From Papio anubis (taxonomy: Eukaryota; Chordata; Mammalia; Primates; Cercopithecidae), in assembly GCF_008728515.1 (NCBI RefSeq), contig NC_044977.1, positions 165,153,139 through 165,217,138 on the forward strand: DNA of 64,000 nucleotides. The letters are read 5' to 3'. Position numbers and translations under genes: made by a program. Positions 48,661 to 59,758 of the stretch are shown piece after piece. How positions within the stretch are numbered: position 1 is the first letter of the stretch; each line of letters starts with the position of its first letter. The notes under the pieces were generated by a model that ran no database searches, was not told where the DNA came from, and saw only the letters and a program-made list of their open reading frames with translations.

Positions 48661-49390
48661 ATTGGTCCTTTCAATCTTCCCAGAAGATTGAAGATGATAG
48701 GGACAATGGTAATGCCATTGTGATTGTAATACTTTATGTAACTGTTTTATAATATGTATAGTAAAGTGAGTACCTCTATTATCGGAGACTTATCTGAGAA
48801 TATCCTATAAAGAAAACATATTTACTCATGATATTTTAGTTACTGGTATAACATCAGCTTTCCTATATAGGAAAGCTTCTATTCAACCAAATAACATACA
48901 GACAATTACAGGAACATTTTGATAATCCATGGAGGGTGGAAATTGAATGAAATCCATCTTTAAGTGTTCAAATAATCCAGTAGGTGGCAGAAATGTAACA
49001 CTTGAGGTTTTTATCTTACTAGGATTGAGTTTTCAATCCAATCATTGGTTATAGACCATTTTAGAAATTCTTAGAATAGTTTCTATACCAATGTTTTTTG
49101 TATCATTTTGACTACTCCGTGATAGTCGTAGGGTGCAGAGCTCGTAATAATGGAAACTTTAAGGACTCAGGAAAGAACAGGCAACCATCAGGGCCCTCTA
49201 TGAGTCCACACTTAATTTTGAATATACATTCTTTTAAATGCCAATTTTGTTTCTCTAATTCTGGTACACAGCACTGTTTATTAAATAGGCTATTTTAGGT
49301 AATTTGACTTGGATCAATCCTATGGAGTTTATCCAAATTGCATATTTTAACAGTTTCAGTACTAGCTGGTTTAGCATGAAAATCTGCCAA
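48661..49390 (-). pseudogene. Decayed retroviral pol: RNase H end and integrase
   Basis: The minus-strand text retains short integrase landmarks: SDN followed by GTHF near 48765-48785, and YH.QSSGKIER near 48665-48695. These match the second Asp and the Glu of the D,D-35-E catalytic triad, spaced about 37 residues by hand count. An upstream DFIQFP block lies near 48940-48955. A DFHAKPAS block near 49363-49390 fits the end of RNase H. The SSGK-E-R-N style is gammaretrovirus-like (class I). In-frame stops and at least one frameshift lie between the blocks. No product is possible. Confidence 0.75.
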
Positions 49391-49957
49391 AGTATTTATT
49401 TGGTACTTAATTAATTCTTGACCTTCTTGATGTTAGGTTAGCAGTTTCATGAACCAATCAGTTTCTTCATTAGAGTTATGGCAATTATCATCCAGTTTAA
49501 TAGTATGATCTTAAAGTTATCAGAAATGTATACTTATCAAAGTCTGTCCCATGAATTTCCTTAAAGACAGAACACTTTACATTTATAGTTGCTTCGACAG
49601 TGCTCAAGAAAGTACCAGAGTAAAATGATTAACTGTAGTAGAAGACAATACTTAAAGTGGCCATGCAAAATATCTGATGAGAAATTATTATAAAGCAATT
49701 TTCAGGGAAATTACATTATTTCTGTGATATACAGTATTGTAGGATACTAACTAGAATTATGACTGATAGCATTATTGTAGGACCATCAGATTTACAGGAG
49801 TTTTGTATAATTTCTGGGACATATATTAACAACATTTCCATAGCATGGTTTGAAGAAGGTTCAGCATCACATTATTTGACCATGCTTCTCATGCAATTTA
49901 ACATATCATGTAAGAAAATTAGTTTAACATATTTCCTTTTATAAGACAAAAATTATT

Positions 49958-50257
49958 GGGAGAGGTGGGGGTGGTTAATGGGTACAAAAAAGAAAGAAAG
50001 AATGAATAAGACTTACTGTGATAGCACAGTAGGATGACTATAGTCAATAATAACTTAATTGTATATTTTGAAATAACCTAAAGAATGTACTTGAGTTGTT
50101 TGCAACTCAAAGAAGAAATGCTGAGGGTATGGATACCTCATTCTCCATAATGTACTTATTTCACATTAAATTCCTGTATCAAAATATCTCATGTATGACA
50201 TAAGTATATACATCTATTTTGTACCCACAAAAATTTAAAAAATAAAAAAAATATTTT
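49958..50257 (+). mobile_element. L1MA 3' end, 5'-truncated
   Basis: GGTGGTTAATGGGTACAAAA, GATAGCACAGTAGGATGACT, CAAAATATCTCATGTATGAC and TTTTGTACCCACAAAAATTT followed by an A-rich tail. Target duplication AAAAATTATT at 49948-49957 and 50258-50267. Confidence 0.92.
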
Positions 50258-51080
50258 AAAAATTATTTTGAGATATTCCAGGGGTCCATCTGAAAACTCC
50301 CAAAGTTAGTTTGAGATTAAAAGATCTTAGTTTATAATTTGATTTTGGGAAGTTGTCAAAAATGTTAAAAGATTGGAAACACTTGATTAAAATAGAATCA
50401 CAGATCACTGTGAAACAGTATATATTCATTTAACTGTAGAGATTATTAAACGACTTCAATGGCAAATACAGAAAATCACGTACTTCTAGGAAAAGCCTTA
50501 GCTTTCATTAAAGAGGACTAGTTTTCTTAAGTAATCAAATGCCTAGTAAAGCCAACATGAACTACAGGAAATTATCTGGGTAAAACACAGAATCTTTGTT
50601 TCCCAGCCCAAATACTTAAAAGCTAAAGAAAAACCTTTCACAATGTATTATTAAGAGCAGACTAATACTAAAAACAAAACAAACACAAACAAAACTTGTT
50701 GTTTTAAGAGATTAAACTAAAATCTAATTTTGCATTAGTATACTTTTGACATTAATGCTACATTTTCAAAACTTACAAATCATTTCCTTTCAAATCTTAG
50801 CCGTCTTGAGCACACATAAAATTTCTTTCCCAAACTTCCTTTTCCAGAAACCTATAACTTTCTCGTATCTATTCAATTTTTGTCTTTATATTTTTCCTCT
50901 TTCTCACCGTGTAACAGCCAGTCTTTCTATTTTTGGGACAAAAATCACTATTTTTCTCTTAACTAATCAAAACACACTCTCATACTTTATAGGTTTTCTA
51001 ACAAAATACACACCTTACTTTCTTTGTATACATGGACATAGAGTTGTTTCCTTTATTATGTAAAATAATTTTAGTTATTC

Positions 51081-51488
51081 GTGGTTGATCTTTGAATGGC
51101 ACGAGTTTGAACTGCACAGACCCACTTCTACATGGATTTTCTTCTGCCTCTGCCACCCTGAGACAAGAGAAATCAACTTTTCCTCTTCTTCCAGCTCCTC
51201 AACCTACTCAGTGTGATGACATTGAGGATGAAGACATTTATTAACATATATTTTCTCTTCCTTGTGATTTTCTTAACATGTCTCATTTTCTCTAGCTTAC
51301 TTCATTGTAAACATATAGTACATATAGCATATTAAACATGTGGCAATTGTTTATGTTATTGATAAGGCTTCTGGTCAACAGTGGGCTATTAGTATTGTAG
51401 TTACGTTTGGGAGAATCAAAACTTATATGCAAATATTGTGCATGAGGAAAGGTACCAGTAACTCCTGTATTATTCAAGGATCAACTGT
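51081..51488. mobile_element. TcMar-Tigger-type DNA transposon, non-autonomous
   Basis: Terminal inverted repeats GTGGTTGATCTTTGAATGGC (left) and TATTATTCAAGGATCAACTG (right) enclose TTTGAACTGCACAGACCCAC, TATTTTCTCTTCCTTGTGAT, CTCTAGCTTACTTCATTGTA and AAGGCTTCTGGTCAACAGTG. This is the familiar Tigger layout. No transposase remains. Confidence 0.85.
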
Positions 51489-51754
51489 ATATCAGTTTGA
51501 ATTTTTAACCCTTAGAAACTTCAATTTCTGCTGAAAACTAAGAAGTATGCAATCGTGAACTGCCTGTCACACCAACATTCTATAGATTAGCAAACCAATG
51601 ATTCATAATTTTTTGAAGCATGTGCTTTCTCATAGTATAATTTTTCATTTTGGCACAGAACATATTTACTAACAAACCCAACTATCTTTAGTCTCTCTGC
51701 AATAAAAAATTGTAGGGGAGACAACATTTTTTTATCTCTGTCTTCTGTCTTCTT

Positions 51755-51756
<2 letters not shown>

Positions 51757-51788
<32 letters not shown>

Positions 51789-52067
51789 AGACAGAGTCTT
51801 GCTCTTTCGCCCAGGCTGGAGTGCTGTGGTGAGATCTCGGCTCACAGAAAGCTCCGCCTCCCGGGTTCACACCATTCTCCTGCCACAGTGTCCCGAGTAG
51901 CTGGGACTACAGGCGCCCACCACCAAGCCCGGCTAATTTTTTGTATTTTTAGTAGAGACGGGGTTTCACCGTGTTCGCCAGAATGGTCTCGATCTCCTGA
52001 ACTCGTGATCCGCCCGCCTCGGCCTCCCAAAGTGCTGGGATTACAGGTGTGAGCCACCGTGCCCGGC
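51757..52067 (-). mobile_element. AluY/S-like, full length, antisense
   Basis: T30 tail at 51757-51787, then GAGACAGAGTCTTGCTCTTT to GCCACCGTGCCCGGC. A target duplication is not clear because both flanks are T-rich. Confidence 0.95.
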
Positions 52068-52198
52068 TTTTTTAGGGTTTTTTTTTTAACCGTTACCTCA
52101 AAATAGACAATATGTCAGAGCAATGTATTTGAGGGGGTATCTTATGAACTTCTTCAAAGCAAAAAGTAAATAAATTTAAAATTACGTCAAGAAATGGC

Positions 52199-52490
52199 GC
52201 CGGGTGCGGTGGCTCACGCCTGTAATCCCGGCACTTTTGGAGGCTGAGGCAGGCGGAATACCTGGGGTCGGGAGTTGGAGACCAGCCTGGCCAACATGCT
52301 GAAACCCTGTCTCTGTAGAAATGCAAGAATAGCTGGGCGTAGGGGCGTGTGCCTGTGGTGCCAGCTACTCGGGCCACTGAGGCAGGAGAGTCGCTTGAAC
52401 CTGGGGGGCGGAGGTTGCAGTGGGCCAGGATGGTGCCACCACGCTCCAACCTGGGTAATAGAATGAGACTCCGTCTCAAAAACAAAACAA
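52199..52490 (+). mobile_element. Alu (AluS-like) at the 5' end of the retrocopy
   Basis: GCCGGGTGCGGTGGCTCACG to GAATGAGACTCCGTCTC, then a short A/C-rich tail. Its 5' end lies within three bases of the left target duplication. No good private duplication follows its tail; the best candidate AAAATTAGAGAAATG needs a gap. Confidence 0.93.
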
Positions 52491-52618
52491 AACTAAAATT
52501 AGAGAAATGCTACATTAATGTTTGGGTGGTCACATGCTACTTTGAAGTCTGAAGTTAGCAGATAAGCCTTTAGATTTTTGGAGTTTACCACTTTCCTATT
52601 CTGTATCATTAATGTAAT

Positions 52619-52917
52619 TTTTTTTGCTGTTGTTGTTGGAGACAGTCTTGCTCTGTCACCCAGGCTGGAGTGCGGTGGCGCCATCTCGGCTCACTTCAGG
52701 CTCCGCCTCCCGGGTTCACGCCATTCTCCTGCCTTGGCCTCCCGACTGACTGGGACTGCAGGCATCCATCACCGGCTAATTGTTTTGTGTTTTTAGTGGA
52801 GACGGGGCTTCACCGTGTTCGCCGGGATGGTCTCGATCTCCTGACCTCATGATTCGCCCACCTCGCCCACCTCGCAATCCCTGCTGGGATTGCAGGCGTA
52901 AGCCACTGCGCCCGGCC
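52619..52917 (-). mobile_element. Alu (AluY/S-like), antisense, inside the retrocopy
   Basis: Short T tail, then GAGACAGTCTTGCTCTGTCA to CACTGCGCCCGGCC. Perfect 14-bp duplication ATCATTAATGTAAT at 52605-52618 and 52918-52931. It has small internal deletions and a local CCACCTCGC repeat near 52859-52874. Confidence 0.94.
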
Positions 52918-53277
52918 ATCATTAATGTAATATTTTAAATTACTATATATTTTACTATTTTTCTGGATTTAGTAAGAAATTTGCATTTTTGGTTTGATGT
53001 AAGAAGGGTTTTAATGTAATTTATGTTAGATTTTGCATTTTTTTCAGTACTGTTATACTTTAACCTTACTGAATGACTGATCTAATTGTATTAGTATTGT
53101 GAATATCATGTGGAGTGTTTTGAGACAGAGTACTATATTTGTGAATATAATTTTATGGCTTTTTTTTTCACTTAGCAAGAACCTTTCTGTGCGGAAAACT
53201 AAGAAAATTGCTTTCTGCTGTATAATCTGGCATTCATTGTAGATTAAAGCTTATTTTTCTGTGAATAGAACTTATTC

Positions 53278-53283
53278 AATAAA
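53278..53283 (+). promoter_or_regulatory. Polyadenylation signal AATAAA fossilised in the retrocopy
   Basis: Located 18 bases upstream of the A run that abuts the 3' target duplication, the normal spacing between signal and cleavage site in mRNA. Confidence 0.75.
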
Positions 53284-53799
53284 ATATTATTCTTTAAATT
53301 GAAAAAAATTATGTCAAGAAATAAATGTTTTGGTACATTATCTTATTTGTAAATGATTGAAATATTCAATGAATATCCATTATTTAATTTAACTTCGTAT
53401 AACTTCAGATGTGTAAGTTACCAAAGAGATTTGGGAAATCTTTTTTTTTAAGTAGGCATTATAGAAACATAATTATTGTGAAGAGTTTATTTATAAACTA
53501 TTATCCCACATATATTTAATTCTTTTTTTAAACAATATTGACTGGATTGCTCATAAAAATGAGACATTAAACAACTAGTTATCATCTTTAGTTTTCTTGC
53601 TAATAATTTTATAAGAGACAACATCAGTTTATTTTACTTGTAAACTTAGGTAGGAAAAATTGTGTGTCATATTATATTTAATGCTGACAACTCTAAAGAC
53701 ATGCCTATATTCATCAAACTAACAAACTTGAACTAGCGTTTATTTACTGAAGATTATCCTAGATTACATGAACTTGAAAAACATCTTAGGTTAATTTCT

Positions 53800-54009
53800 C
53801 TTTTTTTTTTTTTTTTTTTTTTGAGGCGGAGTCTTGCTGTGTCGCCGGGGCTGGAATGCAGTGGCCGGATCTCAGCTCACTGCAAGCTCCGTCTCCCGGG
53901 TTTACGCCATTCTCCTGCCTCAGCCTACCGAGTAGCACCGGCCACCTCGCTCGGCTAGTTTTTTGTATTTTTTAGTAGAGACAGGGTTTCACCGTGTTAG
54001 CCAGGATGG
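53800..54009 (-). mobile_element. 5'-truncated AluY, Old World monkey AluYR type, antisense
   Basis: T tail, then GGCGGAGTCTTGCTGTGTCG; CAGTGGCCGGATCTCAGCTC and CCACCTCGCTCGGCTAG are cercopithecid-type variants. It stops at CCAGGATGG, so the Alu 5' end is missing, and a small internal deletion joins GAGTAGC to ACCGGCC. Target duplication AGGTTAATTTCT at 53788-53799 and 54010-54021 shows the truncation occurred at insertion. Confidence 0.92.
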
Positions 54010-54938
54010 AGGTTAATTTCTATCTTTCTAAGAGTTTAAGGAATGCTTAATATTTATCAATGCTTATTTTTCTTTAAGCCAACTAAATAGAGCTCTTTTA
54101 CGATTTAGTTTTGGTGATAACATCCAGAGGTGGAAAATGTATCATGTATACATACATAAACATGCAGATAGAAGCAGAGCTTACAGCTTTCATTCTAAAA
54201 TTTTAGCCATGTGCCATGTGTAATAATAAAAGCTCGTTGTTTTATTAAAGAATATCTGGGATTGATTTTTTTCAGGCCAGTGAGATAAGATCACCTGCAC
54301 ATATAGCTAAAGCTTTTTATTAATATTGGAAAGAAACTTATAAGCTTTCTCATTTACCTTTCAAAAGAGGTCATTTAGAGGGGCAGCTTTTGATTCATTT
54401 AGTCTTTTGGAAGCCTCTACATTTCAATAAAATATGCATCCTATTGTTTTTGAGGCATTTTAGATTCTTGTTTTTCTAATAAGGCTCAAGAATTAAAACT
54501 TTTTCGTTGTGGCCATTGTATTCCTCAGTTGTTCTTAGTAAAGTCAAACCATTTTTGTAAAACTACACAGGCTTTGGGAGTGTAATTTTTGAAGATAAGA
54601 TTAGCTGACATTTCAGAAATCGAAGTACTAGAATCCTGGAGTCCTTAAATTCAGAGGAACTTATTTTCAGAAGGTATCTACCCGAGGCCAAGTTAGTTAT
54701 CAAATCCAATCTGATTCTGAACCCACTCCAGTTTTTTTTGTTTGGTTTTTTTTTGTTTTTTTTTTTCTTAAATTCTTAATAAAGTCAGAGAGCTCAAAAG
54801 GCAAATTTGCAGACTCAAATCTGGCAGGTTACTCACCCACAACCTCCATTTGCAGTGAGAGAACAAGGGGTACAATGGGCCAGCATGTACCTTCATTTGG
54901 TTACTGGGTGTTTCTAGGGGTCACTGAAGGTCTCCTTT

Positions 54939-54960
54939 GGATCCCACTTCTAATGACAAA
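54939..54960 (-). other. Primer-binding site resembling the tRNA-Leu 3' end
   Basis: On the minus strand, three bases after the 5' LTR end, TTTGTCATTAGAAGTGGGAT resembles the complement of a tRNA-Leu 3' end (core AGAAGTGGGAT). Position and sequence fit a retroviral minus-strand primer site. The insertion of two bases before AGAAG and the degenerate first bases reflect decay. Confidence 0.65.
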
Positions 54961-54963
54961 GAT

Positions 54964-55325
54964 TGTTAAAGACAAACTTTAGGCAAATTAAATTTAAAAG
55001 AGTTTGTTTGAGCAAAGAGCAATGCATGAATCAGAACCAGAACCAGAAGAGGTGCAGAGAGGTGTGAGCAGTGACCTTTCACAGGCTGAACACAGAAGCA
55101 AAGTAGATAAATTATTTGGTTGGCTATAGCTAAGCATTTGACACATTTGGACATAGTTAAATCAGTTAGCTGCTTATGGGTGGCTAAAGCTTTATTGTTT
55201 GTGATTGGCCAAAACCTGGCTGTTACAAAAATTACACCTCTAAATTAAGTTACAATTTATTACGTAGGAACCGAAAGTATGGAAACAGCCCAAAGCTAAT
55301 GGCCTCCTACTTATTTAATTTAACA
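54964..55325 (-). repeat. 5' LTR of the endogenous retrovirus
   Basis: On the plus strand TGTTAAAGACAAACTTTAGG to TTATTTAATTTAACA. Inverted TGTTAAA/TTTAACA ends match those of 46786-47218. It is shorter by about 70 bp through indels. Confidence 0.87.
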
Positions 55326-56402
55326 CAAAGTTTGTCAGCAGATGGAGAGCAAGTAAATTGTGGAAAAGATGCCAACTATACCCTCATTCCTGACAAGAGT
55401 ATGTTCTGTCTACAAGACAACTAACCAACAGGAGAACTAGATATTTTTAATTACACATGAGACTGGACTTTTAAATTACTAAACTGAGGATATGTTTGTA
55501 ATTTTGATTGGCTGTTGTTAATTTTACTGGAAAGGAATCAGAAAAGCCAAGGGACTACCTGCAATTTGATGCAAAGGCAGGGGAAGAATTGCCACACAAT
55601 TCTTAGACTGGTAAGATTTAAAATGAAAATCAAAAGCTAAAATTAAAGTTGTGTTGCTTTGTCATTGCCCCCATGAGTGAGGCATCTTTAGTAATAGCTA
55701 TACACACAGAGTCTATTATGCCTTCCTAAGATCTTTGAATGAGATTTTTGCTACAGAAATTCATGTCTAACTCACTGTTCCACATTTGTAGTCAGTTTCC
55801 TTCTTTGATAGAAGAATCGAGGACTATTGTATAAAGTGTGGCTAATTGTAAACCAAAAAGAATCTGAAAAGTGGTTGTTTGAATAAAGAAACACCATGCT
55901 ACTTTCCAGGATAGATAAATAGCCCAAAGAATTTACCTGAGATGTATTTGATAGGAATTCAAACTCTTCTGATAATCCTAATGCTTGAACCATCAGTTGG
56001 GCAGACCATTTCTAAACTTAGTTTTAATTTATATAGACAATTACAGACAAGAAGTAAAGAATATGTGAGAATTCTAATAGATACATGTTGTCAATTAGAT
56101 ATGAGTTGAGTATTTGGGAGTTCATTGTTGTGATCTGTGACAGTGAACTCCTCACCAGGTTCCCTGATTTCTTAATCTACCTTTGTTGTAAAACCTACTT
56201 GCTGTCACCATACCAGTGTTATGGATGGAAATACCATTCTGATAGTATTTCTTGGTTAAAATATCCGATTAAAAATGGTCAATGGATCCTCATTTCCAAG
56301 GAATAATATTACTCAACATTAGTATTGTGCTGAGTTAGAATGTGCTGAGTAAGACATTGTTATAAACTATTGATATAATAATTCTGGAAAGAAATTGGCT
56401 AC
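55326..56402. other. Unclassified sequence right of the retrovirus
   Basis: No gene recognised. Parts (for example 55760-56000) have an old-retroviral feel, but no landmark was found. Confidence 0.4.
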
Positions 56403-56927
56403 TGTATCAGCCAGGGTTTCACTACAGAAACAGAACCACTATTATATATGTAGTATATATGACATATGTTTACACATGTATATGATGGGTGTGCTACACA
56501 TATATGTATGTGCTAACATATATGTATCTATTTTATATGCATATGTATGTAGACATATATACACAGAGAGACAGCAAGAGACAGAGAGAGAGAGAAAGCA
56601 AAGCACTGACCAGCTAGACAAACCTGAAATCTGTAAGGGAGAAGACCATCAGAAAAGGGGAGGCTGAACAATCGAGGGCAGGAGCTGAAGCAGCAGTCCA
56701 CAGATGGATTTTCTTCTTCAGGAAAGCCTCAGTTCTGTTATTAAGGCCTTTCAACTGATTGGATCATACCCACCCAGATTACTGAGGATAATCTCCTTTA
56801 CTTAATGTCAACTGATTAGACATGTTAGTCACATCTACAAAATACTTTTGTAACAACACCTAACTTAGTGTTTGAATAACTAGAGACTATAGCCTAGCCA
56901 TGCTGACAAACAAAACTGACCGTCACA
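56403..56927 (-). mobile_element. Solo LTR, third copy of the family at 24221 and 47900
   Basis: On the plus strand TGTATCAGCCAGGGTTTCAC to CAAAACTGACCGTCACA. Contains a TA/TATG-rich microsatellite (56440-56560), a GA-rich run (56564-56597) and TTTCAACTGATTGGATCATA. Flanks GCTAC (56398-56402) and GCAAC (56928-56932) match at four of five bases. Confidence 0.82.
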
Positions 56928-58770
56928 GCAACATTATCACAAGGCTTAATAGATTCATACCACTTGATGATGGATTCTAATTCCCGAACTCTTTCCTGAA
57001 GGAAATATGAAGAATTGTGCACATTTTCTATGTGTTAGTAGTCACTCCAATTACTATAACGAAGCAAAGCTCTGTCCCAGCAGCTATAGGCGCAGACAGT
57101 TTACCCAAGAAAGAATGCCAATTTGGCAAGTTAAAGCCAAAGTCATGATTGAGTCATTGAATAGTAAATTGAGATTTTGATTGAAATAGAAAAGAGTTTA
57201 AACGATGGTAAGTCTGTATACTGTTATTTACCTCTTTACACTATAACATTTTCCAAATATTCTATAGTAAGCATGTACATTTTACACTCTGAAAAACAAA
57301 CATTTTTGTATATGTTTTAAATAACTGTGAGACATTTTAAAGCACGAATAAAAGCAAAAACAACTTTGTAATTAAACTAACTACAGCACTCAAAATATGA
57401 CAACATAATTTCTATTTATCACAATGTTATGATTTTAGTTCAGTGCCTAACATACCACACAGTGTCTAATATTAGGGAATCCAAAGTGGATATTATAAAA
57501 TTGAGCTCAAACACCTGAGATCCACTGTGGGATGAGCCAGTGATAATTAAAAGAGATAGTACAATGAAAACAACCTTTCAGTAATTATTGAAACTTAGAT
57601 ACAGTCTATTGCTCCTTGACGTGGTATCCACTAGGCCAAGAACAAAGAAAACCTACGTACCAGCCTAAGCAGCTGCTACAAGTCACCTGATCTGTTCTTT
57701 GCCATTCAAAGGTATGTCTACTGTACTTAAGGCACCTCCCAAAAGAAAATAGGCCACATTTTTAAAGCATCTCTGGGCCCTCCCCACTAATCCAGAGAAA
57801 AAAATCTACCCATCATCTTACTATAGGCCTTCCTAACTTCTCCCACTGCAAGAAGAGGTCACAATTGGCCATAACTCAGGATATTCATTGAATCAGGTCG
57901 TGTATAATAATGAAAATGGCTTCCATACCTTAATTTTATGAGCTCAGTTTCCATCCTTTATTCTGACTTTCTGAACTCACCCTTAGGGTAAGACAAATCA
58001 TTTAGTCTTTTGAACTTCTTTTTATATTCCATGTGTCTGGTTGAGTGGACTCAGAGTCTTTCTTGGTTCTTTCTCTCTCTCTCTCTTTTCAAAGTTATTT
58101 GGCCATGTTGATTCCAATTATGTAATTTGAAGCTGGGAGTGGAGAAGAAATGTCAGAAGTTAGAAGCTTCCGCATAGACCTAAAGCTTTAGTACTTGTTT
58201 TCCCATTCAGCATTTATGAGATTGTCTACAATGTAGTATTGAATATTATCCCAAATATTTAATTCTACATTTTGCTATTGTGTCTTTTAAACATAGTTCT
58301 CTTAGGAAATCGAAAGGATTTAAAGTGATTGGCAAGGCAGGATTCAGATATCCCCAAATTCCTTACTCTTATTCAGCCATATTTTATTTATTGGAATGAA
58401 AATATCACTCTTTACCCCTAACAGGGCTTAAAATTTGGCCCTTGTTTTTATTTTTTGTATCGCATGTACATGATACTCTGTTAAGCACACATCATTCTTG
58501 TTCTAATACTGGATAGAAAAACAGACCCTATTCCTCTGTAAATTACAGAGATTCCTATTAACATTAATGCTTTGCTTTGTTCTAAATTTCAAACCTGAAG
58601 CTTTTCTGTGCATAATTTTGAACTTTCTGAATTACTCTTTCAGTCCCTTCTCTGTTCAAATCAAGCCCTGTTATTCAATAATGAGTCTCTTCCTGGTAGA
58701 TTTTGATGTTTACCTTCTTTATTCATCCTTGGCTTTAGTGATTTACTCAGCCAGCTCATACTGAGACCTG
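56928..58770. other. Unclassified intergenic sequence
   Basis: No gene or named repeat except a short (CT)n at 58073-58086. Confidence 0.45.
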
Positions 58771-59042
58771 TGGTAGGCAGAATTATGGGACAGCCCCCGA
58801 GATTACCACTGATTCCTGATGCATACACCCTGTATAATCCCCTCCCACTGAGTGCAGATGGGGGTAAGGGAATATGATGGACATAACGCCATGGTTATTT
58901 TGTGTCACAAGGCAAAAAGGGATTTTGCAGTGTAATTAAGGTCCTAAGTTAATTGATTTTGAGAAAATCAAAAGTAAGATTATTCTGAGTGAGTTGGCCT
59001 AATATAGATCAATTAAAACAGGGTCTAGAGGTAAGAAAAAAA
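58771..59042 (+). mobile_element. MLT1-type MaLR LTR, 5' part
   Basis: TGTGGTAGGCAGAATTATGG, AGGCAAAAAGGGATTTTGCA, GTAATTAAGGTCCTAAGTTA and ATTGATTTTGAGAAAATCAA follow the MLT1 5' half. Interrupted by an L1 at 59043. Confidence 0.82.
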
Positions 59043-59414
59043 CACATATACACCATGGAATACTATGCAGCCATAAAAAGGGATGAGTTCATGTCCTTTG
59101 CAGGGACATGGATGAAGCTGGAAACCATCATTCTCAGGAAGGTAACACAAGAAATGAAAAACAAACACTGCATGTTCTCACTCATAAGTGAGAGTTGAAC
59201 AATGAGAACACATGGACACAGGGAGGGGAACATCACACACTGGGGCCTATCAGGGGGTGGGGGTCGGGGGAGGGATAGCATTAGGAGAAATGCCTAATGT
59301 AAATGACGAGTTGATGGGTGCAGCAAACCAACACGGTGCATGTATACCTATGTAACAAACCTGCACATTGTGCACATGTACCCCAGAACTTAAAGTACAA
59401 TGAAAAATGTTTAA
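59043..59414 (+). mobile_element. Short 5'-truncated primate L1 3' end
   Basis: From CACATATACACCATGGAATA through the ORF2 C-terminus to CCCCAGAACTTAAAGTACAA and a degenerate A tail. Lacks the ACATGCACAGGAGCAG variant seen in two other L1s here. It is little diverged. A target duplication was not clear. Confidence 0.94.
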
Positions 59415-59758
59415 AAAGCATCAGAGATGCTCCCATTCACCATGGAGAAAGAGATTGCCTTGTTAAAGACAGAGCTGTGGCAGATAATGCTGGCTGACCT
59501 CTAGGAAATGGAGATCTCAGTCCTACCACAAGGAATTAAGTTCACCCAGTAATTACATGACCTCTGAAGAAGAACTCAAGCTCTAGAAAGGCATGCAGCT
59601 GAGTTAGCATCCTGATTGCAGCTTTATGAGATCCTGAGCAGAGAATCCATTTAAGTGCCTAGACTCCTGACTCATAGAAACCATGGGATAATACATTCAC
59701 ATTGTTTAATGTTACTGTTTGTAATATGTTTTTACACAACAATGGAAAACAAATGTAA
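59415..59758 (+). mobile_element. MLT1-type MaLR LTR, 3' part
   Basis: Continues the LTR broken at 59042: ACTCCTGACTCATAGAAACC, ATGGGATAATACATTCACAT and the end TTTACACAACAATGGAAAAC, matching the MLT1 3' end. Confidence 0.75.

Larger units (their letters stand above)
52196..53304 (+). pseudogene. Polyadenylated retrocopy (3' UTR-like) led by an Alu
   Basis: The segment is bounded by an 18-bp direct repeat, AAAATTACGTCAAGAAAT (52178-52195) and AAAATTATGTCAAGAAAT (53305-53322). The single difference is CpG to TpG. It ends with AATAAA at 53278-53283, 18 bases before a short A run at 53302, as a processed mRNA would. Inside are a sense Alu at the very 5' end (52199-52490), about 125 bp of unique sequence, an antisense Alu with its own duplication (52619-52917), and about 385 bp of AT-rich unique text. 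I read no coding frame. The parent transcript is unknown. An alternative is an Alu carrying downstream transduced sequence. Confidence 0.75.
46786..55325 (-). mobile_element. Endogenous retrovirus with two LTRs, antisense, heavily interrupted
   Basis: Two related LTRs (46786-47218 and 54964-55325) enclose about 7.7 kb of internal sequence. On the minus strand the order is 5' LTR (right), primer-binding site, internal sequence, decayed RNase H and integrase text (48661-49390), polypurine tract, 3' LTR (left). The interior carries later insertions: a solo LTR, an L1MA 3' end, a Tigger element, two Alus outside the retrocopy, and the retrocopy, which contains two more. No gag or env frame is readable. 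The flanking bases AGCAG and CAAAG do not match, so no target duplication is evident. The integrase text looks gammaretrovirus-like (class I), while the tRNA-Leu-like primer site recalls ERVL. Subfamily unresolved. It is inactive. Confidence 0.85.

Noticed and set aside
52178..52510. Private target duplication for the sense Alu alone (AAAATTA..AGAAATG)
   Set aside because: It needs a gap of about four bases, whereas the copy at 53305-53322 matches 17 of 18 without gaps. The longer insertion is the better explanation.
46781..55330. Target-site duplication of the two-LTR retrovirus
   Set aside because: The flanks AGCAG and CAAAG do not match, and no nearby alternative pair was found.
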